Under the pieces are notes generated by a model, which did no database searches, was not told the DNA's origin, and was given only the letters and a program-made list of their open reading frames with translations. From Bacillus sp. FJAT-29937 (GTDB taxonomy: Bacteria > Bacillota > Bacilli > Bacillales > Cytobacillaceae), in contig NZ_LMAS01000001.1 in NCBI RefSeq assembly GCF_001509555.1, positions 720,620 to 784,619 of the forward strand: DNA of 64,000 bases. The letters are read 5' to 3'. Position 1 is the stretch's first letter. Each line of letters opens with the position of its first letter. Below are positions 37,669 through 47,031 of the stretch, piece by piece. Both the position numbers and the translations under genes were made by a program.

Positions 37669-37697
37669 TAAAAAAGACGGCAGCCGCCGTCTTTTTA
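37669..37697. terminator. Bidirectional terminator
   Basis: AAAAAGACGGCAGCCGCCGTCTTTTT, a strong hairpin between the AKR gene and the end of the ureide operon. Confidence 0.9.
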
Positions 37698-37706
37698 AAG
37701 TTCTTA

Positions 37707-38645
37707 TTAAAGAGTTACACGTGTACCTGTTTTGCCTTCAAGAGCATCTTGAAGCTTGTCCATTGATGTGATGATTACGTTTTTGCCGCCTTTTTGAAGG
37801 AACAGAATAGCAGCTTCGATTTTTGGTCCCATGCTTCCTTTAGGGAAATGACCTTCATCCATGTAACGTAAAGCTTCTTCAACTGTCATTTCGAATAGGT
37901 TTTGTTGTTCTGGTGTTCCGAAATGGATCGCCACTTGCTCAACACCTGTTAAGATAAATAAGTAATCTGCATTAATTTCTGCAGCTAATAGTGCACTTGC
38001 GAAATCTTTATCAATTACAGCGTTTGTACCTTTTAGCATTCCATTTTCTTCGATAACTGGGATACCGCCGCCGCCAGCTGTAATAACAGTAATTTCTTTA
38101 TCTAATAGAGCTTGGATTGCATCTTTTTCAACGATTGTTACTGGTTTTGGAGAAGCAACTACACGTCTGTATCCTCTGCCGCTATCTTCAATGTAAGAAA
38201 TTTGTTCAGTTTCAAGAACTTTCTCTAACTCTTCTTTAGTATAGAACGGTCCAATTGGCTTTGTTGGATTATCAAATGCTGGATCATCTTTAGAAACAAC
38301 TGATTGTGTAACAATTGTTGCAACTGGTCTGTTTATGTTGCGTTCTACCATTTTGTTTCTAAATGCTTGTTGAATTAAGTAACCTAAGTTACCTTGAGTC
38401 TCAGCATCTAAAACATCTAAAGGGTAAGCTGGAATTACTGATTCAGCCATTTGGTTTTTAATTAATTGGTTTCCAACTTGAGGTCCGTTACCATGAGTGA
38501 TAACTACTGTGTTACCTTGTTCGATTAAAGCAAGAACAGGCTCAACACTTTCACTAATATTTTGTTGTTGTTCTTCAAGTGTACCTTTTTGACCTTCTTT
38601 AATAATCGCGTTTCCACCAATAGCTAAAACAATTTTCTTACTCAT
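37707..38645 (-). CDS. allK: Catabolic carbamate kinase
   Basis: The protein has 312 residues from the ATG at 38645, which follows AAAGGAGTG; the longer frame has no ribosome site. The N-terminus KKIVLAIGGNAI, VITHGNGPQVGNQL, VITAGGGGIPVIEE and KGSMGPKIEAA are carbamate kinase signatures. In this operon it would convert carbamoyl phosphate + ADP to ATP + carbamate, the energy-yielding last step of oxalurate fermentation, like E. coli YbcF (AllK). No arginine deiminase genes are nearby, which argues against ArcC. It is the distal gene of the allC-allK run. Confidence 0.92.
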   Translation of the reverse strand: MSKKIVLAIGGNAIIKEGQKGTLEEQQQNISESVEPVLALIEQGNTVVITHGNGPQVGNQLIKNQMAESVIPAYPLDVLDAETQGNLGYLIQQAFRNKMVERNINRPVATIVTQSVVSKDDPAFDNPTKPIGPFYTKEELEKVLETEQISYIEDSGRGYRRVVASPKPVTIVEKDAIQALLDKEITVITAGGGGIPVIEENGMLKGTNAVIDKDFASALLAAEINADYLFILTGVEQVAIHFGTPEQQNLFEMTVEEALRYMDEGHFPKGSMGPKIEAAILFLQKGGKNVIITSMDKLQDALEGKTGTRVTL

Positions 38646-38791
38646 TAACGACACTCCTTTTATGATAACTTCCTTACCGATTATGAAGCTTTTCTGTATA
38701 TTTATGCAAGCATTTTTTCTCAAAAAAAATGTTTTTTTCCAAAAAGGAGGAGAGGAACTAGCCAATAACTACCCCTCTCCAAAAAATTACA

Positions 38792-40066
38792 TTATTCTGC
38801 TTCAATTAATCCAAGCTTCACTGCATAAGCTTCGATTGCTTTTTCAAAGCATGCTAATGGGGCACGAACCGTACCTGCACCGATTTGGCCAACTCCCGCT
38901 TCTTTATGAGCAATACCAGTGTTAATAACTGGCTCGATTCCAGTTTCAACAACTTTTCTTGCATCAATGCCAAGGCAAGAACCTTTGAAATCCCAAGTAG
39001 GAATTGAGTAGTTAGGGTTGTGATCAATACAGATTTCCATCATATCATTACTTGTGCTAACTGCATCGTCCATACCGCCTGCACCTACGAAGCGTGTAAC
39101 ACCAGGAGCAGCAATCATTGCCATTCCACCGACACCGAATGTTTCAGTGATTGCACTGTCACCCATGTCAGGGCAAGCCATGTCTTGATCATAACCAGTA
39201 AAGAATAGACCTTGTGGTGTATTAACTGGTGCTGTAAACCATTGATCTCCCATACCTGCAATACGGATTCCGAACTCATATCCATTACGGCTCATTGCTG
39301 TTACAACTGTGCCATGCTGAATTTCTCTAGCTGTATCCATAATTGCTTTACTTGTTGCCATTGCAATATTTAAGAAGAATTGATCTGTATCAGCTAAGAA
39401 TTGAATAACATCTAGTTTATCTTTTTCATCTGCATCTGATTGTAAAATGTAAGGAGCAATGTCTTTTAAGAAAATAAGTGAACCAGCGATATTACGTTGG
39501 TGGAACTCATCACCCATTGTAATTGCTTTAGCAATCGCTACGTTTACGTTTAAGCCATCGCCTTTTACTTTAAGCGCTTTTGAAATAACAGGTCCAAGGA
39601 CGTCTCTGAACCATCCAAGACGGTTAATTACTTCATCAGAATATGCACCGAAACGTAGAACAGCACCAATTCCTTCATTCATTGTGCAATATGCTTGATT
39701 GCTGCCGTCACGATTTTCTACGACAAGAACTGGCATGTTTCCAGATGTGATTCCACCCATTGGACCTACCGCATTTACGTGGTGACATGGAATGAATTCG
39801 ATTTCACCATTTCTAAGCATTTCAAATGCTTCATCAGCATTTTTTGCCCAACCTTCAAATAATGTAGCTCCAACACAAGATCCTTGCATTGGGCTTGTCA
39901 TGTTTTCCCATTTAATAGGTGGTCCTGCATGAAGTAATACTTTCCCATTTAATTCTTTAATAACAGATTTAGCAGGAACTACATCTGTTAAGAAAGGCGC
40001 GCCTGATACAATTTTATCGATAACCGCTCGGTTTGCTTCATCAATTGTTTTAAATTGTCCGTACAT
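38792..40066 (-). CDS. allG: DUF1116 protein, AllG (YlbE) - oxamate carbamoyltransferase component
   Basis: The protein has 424 residues counted from the ATG at 40066, eight bases after AGGAGG. It is full-length DUF1116 (PPIKWENMTSPMQGSCVGATLFEG, VTAMSRNGYEFGIRIAG, GVGQIGAGTVRAPLACF). The E. coli homologue YlbE was reported to form, with FdrA and YlbF, the enzyme that phosphorolyses oxalurate to oxamate and carbamoyl phosphate. Here it sits between fdrA/allF and the carbamate kinase, exactly as that role needs. The third subunit is encoded 10 kb away at 50264. Confidence 0.88.
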   Translation of the reverse strand: MYGQFKTIDEANRAVIDKIVSGAPFLTDVVPAKSVIKELNGKVLLHAGPPIKWENMTSPMQGSCVGATLFEGWAKNADEAFEMLRNGEIEFIPCHHVNAVGPMGGITSGNMPVLVVENRDGSNQAYCTMNEGIGAVLRFGAYSDEVINRLGWFRDVLGPVISKALKVKGDGLNVNVAIAKAITMGDEFHQRNIAGSLIFLKDIAPYILQSDADEKDKLDVIQFLADTDQFFLNIAMATSKAIMDTAREIQHGTVVTAMSRNGYEFGIRIAGMGDQWFTAPVNTPQGLFFTGYDQDMACPDMGDSAITETFGVGGMAMIAAPGVTRFVGAGGMDDAVSTSNDMMEICIDHNPNYSIPTWDFKGSCLGIDARKVVETGIEPVINTGIAHKEAGVGQIGAGTVRAPLACFEKAIEAYAVKLGLIEAE

Positions 40067-40135
40067 TATACTTTCCTCCTGAACATTCATTGGTCGTGGA
40101 TACCGGTTTCTCTTAATTCGTTTATATTCCCTTGA

Positions 40136-41881
40136 TTAGCGAAGTACACTTAAGATTTTGCGCATTCTTGGATTTCCGCCTGCAACTGGACGCCAGTCAA
40201 ATTGAACAACTCTTCCGCCGTTTGCAGTAATTGCATCTGTAAATTTCTTCAATCCAACGTTAACAACATTTGGTTTTGAAGTTAATAATTTTTCGATTGC
40301 TTCTGAAACTGCAATATCAGCGCTTGATGTTTCTTTAGCAGGAACTACTTCTTTTTGTACTTCTTCAATTTGGATATCAAGCATAGCTAAAGCAGTTAAA
40401 ATAGCTTGGTTATTGCTATCACGCAGGATAACACCAGCTTGTTCTAGTTTTGCTTTTTGCTCATCAATATCTTGTGGATCTTGATCCGTACCACAAACAG
40501 TTCCAACAAAGTAAATGTTTCTGCCATTTTCTTTAGCAGCGTTCTGAATTTTTTTGATTCCAGGGATTAGTGCACCAGCCATATCTTCATGAGAACCATA
40601 TCCAAGTACAACATCAAATAAAATAATAGCTGTTGATTCATCTTGTGCTGCTTTTTGGAAGAATTGGATTCTAGTATCTGGATCAATCATTGGATGCGGT
40701 TTACCTTGTGTATAAATATCATCACCAAGGTCAATGATTTCAAATCCATTAGCATTTAACAGATAACCGTCTTCGTGATGATCTGTTGATCCAAGGTTAA
40801 GTCCTCTGCTAATAAGTGTAGCTGCTTCATATCCAAGAGTTCCGCCAGAATATAAACCTTTAATTGTTTTTTGTTCAGGCTTTAAGTTTACAGCAGGTAC
40901 TTCAGCTTCAAGATTATTGTAATTTGGCTTGATAGCATTACCTTTAGCAAGGTCTACAGCGATAGCTGCTGTTTCTTCAAGTGTGTTTGCATAGTAAACA
41001 TTTCCCTCATGGTTATGCGGCTCTTCACCAAGGAAAATCGCAACAACTGGCTTGGAAAGGCTTTGAAGCAATTGAACAACTTCATCACGAACTTCTTTTG
41101 CAGGTGGTTTTGAAATTAATGTGATAACTTCAGTTTGGCTATGCTGTGCTAAAGCCTTAATACCATCTAGCATTGTAATCGCACCGATTTTATCATTAAG
41201 GTCACGGCCGCCAGTACCGATTGCATGGCTAACACCGCTGCCTAAACGGTCAATTTCTGTAATAACTTCTTGAATACCTGTTCCAGAAGCTCCAATAACA
41301 CCAATTTTTCCTGTTTTCACAACGTTTGCGAATGCAAGCGGAACACCTGAAACAACTGCAGTACCACAGTCAGGACCCATAACAAGAAGACCTTTTTCAT
41401 GAGCTTTTTCTTTAATGCGACGCTCATCTTCAATTGTTACATTGTCACTGAAAATTAAAACGTGCATATCTCTATCAATTGCTTTTTCTGCTTCTTCAGC
41501 TGCATATTGACCTGGTGTAGAGATGATTGCTAGATTGGCACCCGGTAATGCTTGCGTAGCTTTATCCCATGAACGTACAGTTTCAAAAGCTTCCTTGCTG
41601 CTGCTGATTGCTTGGTTGCTTAAATAGTTATCTACTTCATCAAGAACTTCTTGAATCTTTTCTTCTGAATCAGTGTCAACAACGATACACATATCATTGG
41701 AAGCTGCACCTTCAAGTTCGTCCGTGAATAGATCAGCAGTCTTGAAGATATCTTTGTTAGCAGGAGTCCCCATCATAATTTGGACTTTATTAATGCCTTC
41801 CATCGTTGAGATTTTATTCGTAAGAAGCATTAGGTTAACTGAATCCTGATATGAATTCTGTTTGACGATCGTATAAAGCAT
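40136..41881 (-). CDS. allF: FdrA / AllF - acyl-CoA-synthetase-like component of oxamate carbamoyltransferase
   Basis: The 581-residue protein contains two succinyl-CoA-synthetase-like Rossmann/flavodoxin modules: IGVIGASGTGIQEVITEIDR near residue 195, PDCGTAVVSG near residue 172, and a C-terminal ligase-like half with LFDVVLGYGSHEDMAGALIP. The older name FdrA (suppressor of a division mutant) is misleading; in E. coli it is part of the allantoin regulon. It lies upstream of allG and allK with short spacers in one operon. Confidence 0.88.
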   Translation of the reverse strand: MLYTIVKQNSYQDSVNLMLLTNKISTMEGINKVQIMMGTPANKDIFKTADLFTDELEGAASNDMCIVVDTDSEEKIQEVLDEVDNYLSNQAISSSKEAFETVRSWDKATQALPGANLAIISTPGQYAAEEAEKAIDRDMHVLIFSDNVTIEDERRIKEKAHEKGLLVMGPDCGTAVVSGVPLAFANVVKTGKIGVIGASGTGIQEVITEIDRLGSGVSHAIGTGGRDLNDKIGAITMLDGIKALAQHSQTEVITLISKPPAKEVRDEVVQLLQSLSKPVVAIFLGEEPHNHEGNVYYANTLEETAAIAVDLAKGNAIKPNYNNLEAEVPAVNLKPEQKTIKGLYSGGTLGYEAATLISRGLNLGSTDHHEDGYLLNANGFEIIDLGDDIYTQGKPHPMIDPDTRIQFFQKAAQDESTAIILFDVVLGYGSHEDMAGALIPGIKKIQNAAKENGRNIYFVGTVCGTDQDPQDIDEQKAKLEQAGVILRDSNNQAILTALAMLDIQIEEVQKEVVPAKETSSADIAVSEAIEKLLTSKPNVVNVGLKKFTDAITANGGRVVQFDWRPVAGGNPRMRKILSVLR

Positions 41882-41973
41882 ATTTCATGCACCTCTTTTT
41901 ATATTTTTCTTACCTTTTCATTGAAGAAGGATGGCAACTTTCGGAGACCACCCTTACGTTTCAATCACTTTTT

Positions 41974-43023
41974 TTATTTTGCAAAAGGGCTTTTATTGTC
42001 ATAGGCATTGTTGTGAACAACATCTGAAGTCAAATATTCATAAATATGATCCACAATTTCAATGCCGTTCTCTTCATATTTCTTTTCCCTCTCAGCACTT
42101 CTTTGCCCAGGGTAAGAAACTTGATCAAAACCAGGAGCCGGCTTAATGTTATTAAGGTCTTTCATTGTTGTTGCGATATCTTCTTGGAAGCCTTTAATTC
42201 CTGTAAAGAACTCAGGATTGATAACAATATGAAGCTGACCAAGATTTCGATACTCAGTGAGATCATGGTACATGGAAGAAACTTTGTTTCCAAATGGAAG
42301 GCCAAGTAAGATACCTGATAAAACATCAACCATCATCATAAGGCCGTATCCCTTTGGACCAGAGATCGGAACTAACGCATTTACTTTAAATGGATCTGTC
42401 GTCGGTTCCCCATTGCTGTCAACAGCCCATGTATCAGGAATGGATTCGTTTTTCGATCTTGCATGAAGGATTTTTCCCCATGCCTGAACAGTTGTCGCCA
42501 TATCAAAGGTAATATGTTCTCCGTCCTTGCCTGGTGCAGCAAAAGCAATTGGGTTCGTTCCGTAATAAGGCTCTGAACCGCCAAAAGGAACGACCATCGG
42601 ATCGGATTGGCAAACTGAAATCCCAACGAGATTTTCATTTGCAGCTTGTTGAACAAAGTAAGAAAGTGCACCGCTATGGCCAATTCTGCTTACTCCTACG
42701 ACAGCAACACCGTTTTCTTTTGCCATTTTAATCGCTTCATCCATTGCAAGCTTTGCTGCTACATGGCCTACTCCATTATCTCCATCAAAAATCGCCGTAC
42801 AAGGACCCGTTTTTTCAAACTTGAATTCTGGATTATTATTTAGTCCGCCTTTAGCAATTCTTTCAGCATAATATTCCACTCTCATTGCTCCATGAGAGTG
42901 AACGCCTCTAGCATCCGCATGAACAAGTACATCGGCAACTCCTGAAGCATGATCTTCAGTCAAACCAGCCATATGAAGCTTCTTTGCAATTAAATCATGC
43001 AATTGCTCTTTAGATAATCTCAT
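41974..43023 (-). CDS. allD: Ureidoglycolate dehydrogenase, copy 1
   Basis: This 349-residue Ldh_2-family (malate/L-lactate/ureidoglycolate) NAD(P)-dependent dehydrogenase oxidises (S)-ureidoglycolate to oxalurate. The active-site residues align with E. coli AllD at the same numbers: His44 and Arg48 (HSHGAMR), His116 (IGHSGALSYF) and Asp141 (CQSDPMVVPFGG). It lies 47 bp behind a close paralogue and ahead of allF. GAGGGGTGAG precedes the ATG. The C-terminal region carries the unusual segment GQRSAEREKKYEENG, which differs most from copy 2. Confidence 0.9.
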   Translation of the reverse strand: MRLSKEQLHDLIAKKLHMAGLTEDHASGVADVLVHADARGVHSHGAMRVEYYAERIAKGGLNNNPEFKFEKTGPCTAIFDGDNGVGHVAAKLAMDEAIKMAKENGVAVVGVSRIGHSGALSYFVQQAANENLVGISVCQSDPMVVPFGGSEPYYGTNPIAFAAPGKDGEHITFDMATTVQAWGKILHARSKNESIPDTWAVDSNGEPTTDPFKVNALVPISGPKGYGLMMMVDVLSGILLGLPFGNKVSSMYHDLTEYRNLGQLHIVINPEFFTGIKGFQEDIATTMKDLNNIKPAPGFDQVSYPGQRSAEREKKYEENGIEIVDHIYEYLTSDVVHNNAYDNKSPFAK

Positions 43024-43070
43024 TCTCTCTCACCCCTCCTGAATTCGTCCTTACCTTTTTTCATTTAAAA

Positions 43071-44123
43071 TTACTTAGCAAATGGGTCTTTATGATCATA
43101 TTGATTGTTATGGATCACATCAGAGCGTAAATATTCTAAGATGTCATCAACAATTTCAATGCCGTTTTCCTTATATTCAGCAATAACAACATCATTATTT
43201 TGTCCAGGGTATAATACCTTTGAAAATCCTGGTGCAGGTTTAATGTTATTTAAGTCTTCCATCGTTTGCGAAATATCTCGCTTAAATCCGCTTAGACCAC
43301 CGAAGAATTCCGGATTAATAACGATATGAAGCTGTCCTAATTTACGGTATTCATGTAAATCTTCGTACATGGATGAAACTTTATTTCCAAAAGGAAGTCC
43401 AAGCAGAACACCTGATAGGACGTCAACCATCATCATGAGCCCATAACCTTTAGGTCCTGATATTGGCAATAATGCGTTCACATTAAACGGATCTGTTGTA
43501 GGCTCTCCATTTTTGTCAACAGCCCATGTGTCTGGAATCGATTCATGTTTTGATCTTGCATGAAGAATTTTTCCCCATGCTTGTACAGTAGTAGCCATAT
43601 CTAAAGTAATGAATTTACCCTCTTCCGTGCTTGGTGCAGCAAACGCAATTGGATTCGTGCCATAATAAGGCTCTGCTCCGCCAAAAGGAACAACCATCGG
43701 ATCAGACTGACAAACTGTAAGCCCAATCAGATTTGCATTAGCAGCTTGATGGGTAAAGTAGGAGATCGCTCCACTGTGAGACATATCTCTTACACCAACA
43801 ATAGCAATACCGTTTTCTTTTGCCATTTTAATGGCTTCATCCATTGCTAATTTTGCTGCAGTATGGCCGTTGCCGCCATCTGCATGGAAAATCCCTGAGC
43901 AAGGGCCAGTAGGCTCGAATTTAAAGCTAGGATTTGCATTAATCCCGCCTTTAGCAATTCTTTCGGCATAATATTCTACACGCATTGCACCGTGAGAATG
44001 AATTCCTCTTTCGTCTGCAAATACGAGTACATCTGCTGCCGTTTCGGCATGGTCATCATTAAGACCAGCTCTATGCAGCTTTGTTTTGATTAGACTCTTT
44101 AAGTCCTCTCGGCTAATTCTCAT
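43071..44123 (-). CDS. allD: Ureidoglycolate dehydrogenase, copy 2
   Basis: The 350-residue paralogue of the adjacent gene keeps His44, Arg48, His116 and Asp141, but the catalytic loop reads MSHSGAISYF instead of IGHSGALSYF and the NAD-side segments differ modestly. It directly follows allE (23 bp). Both copies have good ribosome sites and no frame damage, so both are expected to be active; they may differ in cofactor, in stereochemistry, or in acting on another 2-hydroxy acid. Confidence 0.9.
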   Translation of the reverse strand: MRISREDLKSLIKTKLHRAGLNDDHAETAADVLVFADERGIHSHGAMRVEYYAERIAKGGINANPSFKFEPTGPCSGIFHADGGNGHTAAKLAMDEAIKMAKENGIAIVGVRDMSHSGAISYFTHQAANANLIGLTVCQSDPMVVPFGGAEPYYGTNPIAFAAPSTEEGKFITLDMATTVQAWGKILHARSKHESIPDTWAVDKNGEPTTDPFNVNALLPISGPKGYGLMMMVDVLSGVLLGLPFGNKVSSMYEDLHEYRKLGQLHIVINPEFFGGLSGFKRDISQTMEDLNNIKPAPGFSKVLYPGQNNDVVIAEYKENGIEIVDDILEYLRSDVIHNNQYDHKDPFAK

Positions 44124-44146
44124 CGTGACACCTCTTTAGTTGCTAA

Positions 44147-44911
44147 TTATAATTCTGGATCCCGATTACAGTCCTTAGAGTAAACATAAGTTAGTGGCTC
44201 TCTGCCTACAGCGTAAGCAGCTTGGTGAACATATGGCCCCATGAAAATGTAATCGCCTTTTTTAACTGGAATCCACTCATTATCAAGGTTATACATACCC
44301 TCACCTGAAAGTAAGTATGCACCATGCTGTTGATAATGTGTTTCAATAAATGGATGACTTGCCGCTGGATCGAATGATAAAATATGGAAATTCATATCAA
44401 AATCAATATCTAATGGCAATAAATCTTTAATATGAACATTGTGCATTTCATCGTAATCTCTGTATTCAATATCATTTGAATGACCGGATACGACCCAAGG
44501 CTTCTTGCCTTCTAGTGGCTTGTATTTTTGTTTGTAAAGGAATAGTCGTGAATCGCCAGCTTCCATGTTTTCTAAGTACATTGTCACGCCAGGCGGGCAA
44601 TATAAATAACCGCTTTCCTCTAAAACAAATTCTTGATCGTCAGCTTTCGCTTTTACTTTTCCGCCTAAAACATAAACAAAACTCTCAACATCTGCTTGTC
44701 CGCAGAAGCCTTGGCTGTTCTTTCCGCCCTCATGCATTGTAACGATGTAATCAACAAAGGTTGCACCTAGTTGTGGAGATCCTAAAATCGACATTGTGCA
44801 ATTTTCAAAGCCAGGAATAACATTATTTACAAGACCTTCAGGTGCGATTAAAGCATATAAACCATGTTTGATTATGGATCTACTTGTAAGCAAATCTTTT
44901 GGATAACCCAT
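44147..44911 (-). CDS. allE: (S)-ureidoglycine aminohydrolase
   Basis: This 254-residue bicupin releases ammonia from (S)-ureidoglycine to give (S)-ureidoglycolate and thereby fixes stereochemistry for AllD. The Mn2+ ligands in the C-terminal cupin are visible as Glu190, His192, His196 and Gln230, with the same spacing (2, 4, 34) as in the plant enzyme. It lies between allC and the allD pair, in pathway order. Confidence 0.94.
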   Translation of the reverse strand: MGYPKDLLTSRSIIKHGLYALIAPEGLVNNVIPGFENCTMSILGSPQLGATFVDYIVTMHEGGKNSQGFCGQADVESFVYVLGGKVKAKADDQEFVLEESGYLYCPPGVTMYLENMEAGDSRLFLYKQKYKPLEGKKPWVVSGHSNDIEYRDYDEMHNVHIKDLLPLDIDFDMNFHILSFDPAASHPFIETHYQQHGAYLLSGEGMYNLDNEWIPVKKGDYIFMGPYVHQAAYAVGREPLTYVYSKDCNRDPEL

Positions 44912-44988
44912 CGAAACATTCTCCTCTGTTTTTAAAATTTTTTTATAATAAAAGGTTTAAAACCTGTTTATACATTGCTGATATAGAA

Positions 44989-46251
44989 TTATTCTTTATA
45001 TCCTAATTCATAAAGGGCACCAATAAGTGCTTTTATACCCTCAGCCAAGTCTGCTGGTTCAGTAAACTCTGCCGGATTATGGCTAATTCCTTTTAAGCTA
45101 GGAACGAATAACATAGCTGTTGGTACAGCTGGAGCAAAGATTTGTGAATCATGGCCGGCTCCGCTGTGCATCAGTTTGAAAGTTAAACCATTCTCTTTGC
45201 ATTGTTTTTCAATTAATTCAACAACCTTCTGGTCCATTGGAACAGGATCCGCATCCATCCAAAGGTCGATGTTTATTTCAACACCATGCTCTTTAGAAAT
45301 TGCTTTCATACGGTCAGTCATTTTTTCAGTGAAAGAAACAATTGCCTCTTTATCTGTATGACGCACATCAATTGTGAAGATCGCTTTACCAGGAACTACG
45401 TTAACAATGCTAGGCTGTGCTTCAATTTTACCCACTGTTGTTACAAGTGGATCTCCCTCAACTCTAGCCATAGAAATAATTTCATAAACCATTTGGCTTG
45501 CAGCATACATCGCATCTTTACGGTAGCCCATTGGGGTTGTTCCCGCATGGTTCGCTTCTCCTGTAACTTCCACTGTATAGCGTCTTTGTCCAACGATGTT
45601 GTTAACAACACCTACTGGAATCTTTTCAGTTTCTAGAACGCTTCCTTGTTCAACGTGAACTTCTACGAATGCTTTTAAATCTTCACGCATTCCTTTGGAT
45701 TCATCTCTAAAACCAAAACCTGCATTTTTCATCGCTTCGACGAATGGAATTCCTTCGAAGTCTTTAATATTTTCAACCTCTTCGCGTTTGGCAATCCCAA
45801 CAATATTTTTGGAGCCCCAGAAAGCATAAGGGAAACGGCTTCCTTCTTCTTCAGCCATTGATACGACTTCAATATTGCGAAGCGGCTCACCGTAAGCTTC
45901 TTTTAAATATTTCAGCGCAATGATTCCGGCAATGATCCCATAGGCACCATCATACTTACCGCCATTCTTTACTGTATCAACATGGGAGCCAGTTAGTACT
46001 GTCTCGTTTACATTTTTTCCTTTAAGCGTTCCAAACAAATTGCCAATTTCATCAAATTTAGCTTCAAGACCGATTTCTTCCATCCATTCTTTTAAAGCAT
46101 TCTGGCCTTCAACCCAGGCTTTTGAATAAAGGAGACGTGATACTCCCCCTTCAGGGTCCTCGCCGAAGCCTGCTAGCCATTCAAGTCTAGATGCGGCTTC
46201 TTCCGGCAATTTATCAAAGTTTATTGACTTTCCTTTTGTTCCTTCAGCCAT
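44989..46251 (-). CDS. allC: Allantoate deiminase (allantoate amidohydrolase)
   Basis: The protein has 420 residues counted from the ATG at 46251, nine bases after AAAGG; the ATG at 46260 lies on the ribosome site. It is an M20 dimetal enzyme: His90/Asp92 (GSHVDTV), Asp101 (KYDGAYG), Glu135-Glu136 (AEEEGSRF), FVEVHVEQGSVLE and HSGAGHDSQIFAP. It converts allantoate to ureidoglycine + NH3 + CO2. It is the first gene of a six- to seven-gene operon in pathway order: allC-allE-allD-allD-allF-allG-allK. Confidence 0.93.
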   Translation of the reverse strand: MAEGTKGKSINFDKLPEEAASRLEWLAGFGEDPEGGVSRLLYSKAWVEGQNALKEWMEEIGLEAKFDEIGNLFGTLKGKNVNETVLTGSHVDTVKNGGKYDGAYGIIAGIIALKYLKEAYGEPLRNIEVVSMAEEEGSRFPYAFWGSKNIVGIAKREEVENIKDFEGIPFVEAMKNAGFGFRDESKGMREDLKAFVEVHVEQGSVLETEKIPVGVVNNIVGQRRYTVEVTGEANHAGTTPMGYRKDAMYAASQMVYEIISMARVEGDPLVTTVGKIEAQPSIVNVVPGKAIFTIDVRHTDKEAIVSFTEKMTDRMKAISKEHGVEINIDLWMDADPVPMDQKVVELIEKQCKENGLTFKLMHSGAGHDSQIFAPAVPTAMLFVPSLKGISHNPAEFTEPADLAEGIKALIGALYELGYKE

Positions 46252-46553
46252 TCTGTTCATCCTTTCTGTTTTATTTTTGGAACTTGGATTATGCTAAATA
46301 TAGAACGATTATTTAACTTCATGAAGTAAGCAGATTATGATTTGCATTACATTTAGTTAATGACTTATAGTATTCTTTGTTATGTAACAACTTCCTATGC
46401 AACTGCTTACAATTCACATTTATTAATTTTGAGTAAGGTTCTTATACTTTAAGACCCACATTCAATGGTATAAGATTTTGCACCTATAGTCTTTAGGTAA
46501 AGTAGATAAAGTTCCATTTCTGCTTTTATCTTAATTGGATAATGCCTGAACAC
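46252..46553. promoter_or_regulatory. Promoter region of the allC operon
   Basis: AT-rich leader with the inverted repeat TTGTTATGTAACAA at 46377-46390, a candidate operator. A related palindrome, TTGTTAACAA, occurs before pucR (51355) and before the distal permease (59593). Confidence 0.5.
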
Positions 46554-46612
46554 AAAAAAAGGCATCCGACCAGCTTATCAGAATATAAGCTTGAACAGAT
46601 ACCATTAGATTC
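46554..46612 (-). terminator. Terminator
   Basis: On the minus strand GGTATC...AGCTTAT...ATAAGCT...GATGCC followed by eight T. It lies 47 bp after the stop of the 59-residue ORF and would end a pucR-small ORF transcript. Confidence 0.75.
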
Positions 46613-46658
46613 ATTAAAAAAGTTATAACACCGCAAATAGAAAGCTCATCGCTTCCGT

Positions 46659-46838
46659 CTAGCGCCGTACAGCCACAATCATTTCACTTGACATAAAGAA
46701 AATACAAAGCAGAAATATAACTCTATACTGAATGATGCCAGGAAGAAAGGCGAAATCCACTACCCATTGGGCACTGGGTGTAAGTAAATTTGTAAAGTTC
46801 CATAACAATTCTAGTAAGATCAATAGAGTTTCCACCAT
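46659..46838 (-). CDS. Small membrane protein, 59 aa (candidate)
   Basis: This short ORF (MVETLLILLELLWNF... ending IVAVRR) has two hydrophobic stretches separated by NLLTPSAQWVVDF and one strong C-terminal TM segment (VIFLLCIFFM). AGGGA stands nine bases before the ATG, and an intrinsic terminator follows. It lies downstream of pucR on the same strand. No family recognised. Confidence 0.5.
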   Translation of the reverse strand: MVETLLILLELLWNFTNLLTPSAQWVVDFAFLPGIIQYRVIFLLCIFFMSSEMIVAVRR

Positions 46839-47031
46839 AATATCATTTCCCTTTGTTAGGTTATTTTCTTGAAATTCTATACCTAATAAGTGTGTTTCTT
46901 AACCTCACCTCTAGTATAAGGGAAATGCCATTACAGGCGAATAAAAATGTAAAGGGTTACATTACAAAAACATTAAAATAATAAAATCTAGACCTTAAAA
47001 AATACCCAACAATTAAATGAAAAGCCCCAAT

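Noticed and set aside
37707..38645. arcC of an arginine deiminase pathway
   Set aside because: No arcA, arcB or arcD nearby; the gene is embedded with allF-allG.
41974..44123. Assembly artefact producing the two allD copies
   Set aside because: The copies differ by many scattered substitutions and in their C-termini, so they are true paralogues.
46252..46553. Purine riboswitch before the allC operon
   Set aside because: No conserved purine-aptamer core could be found by eye; only a palindrome is seen.
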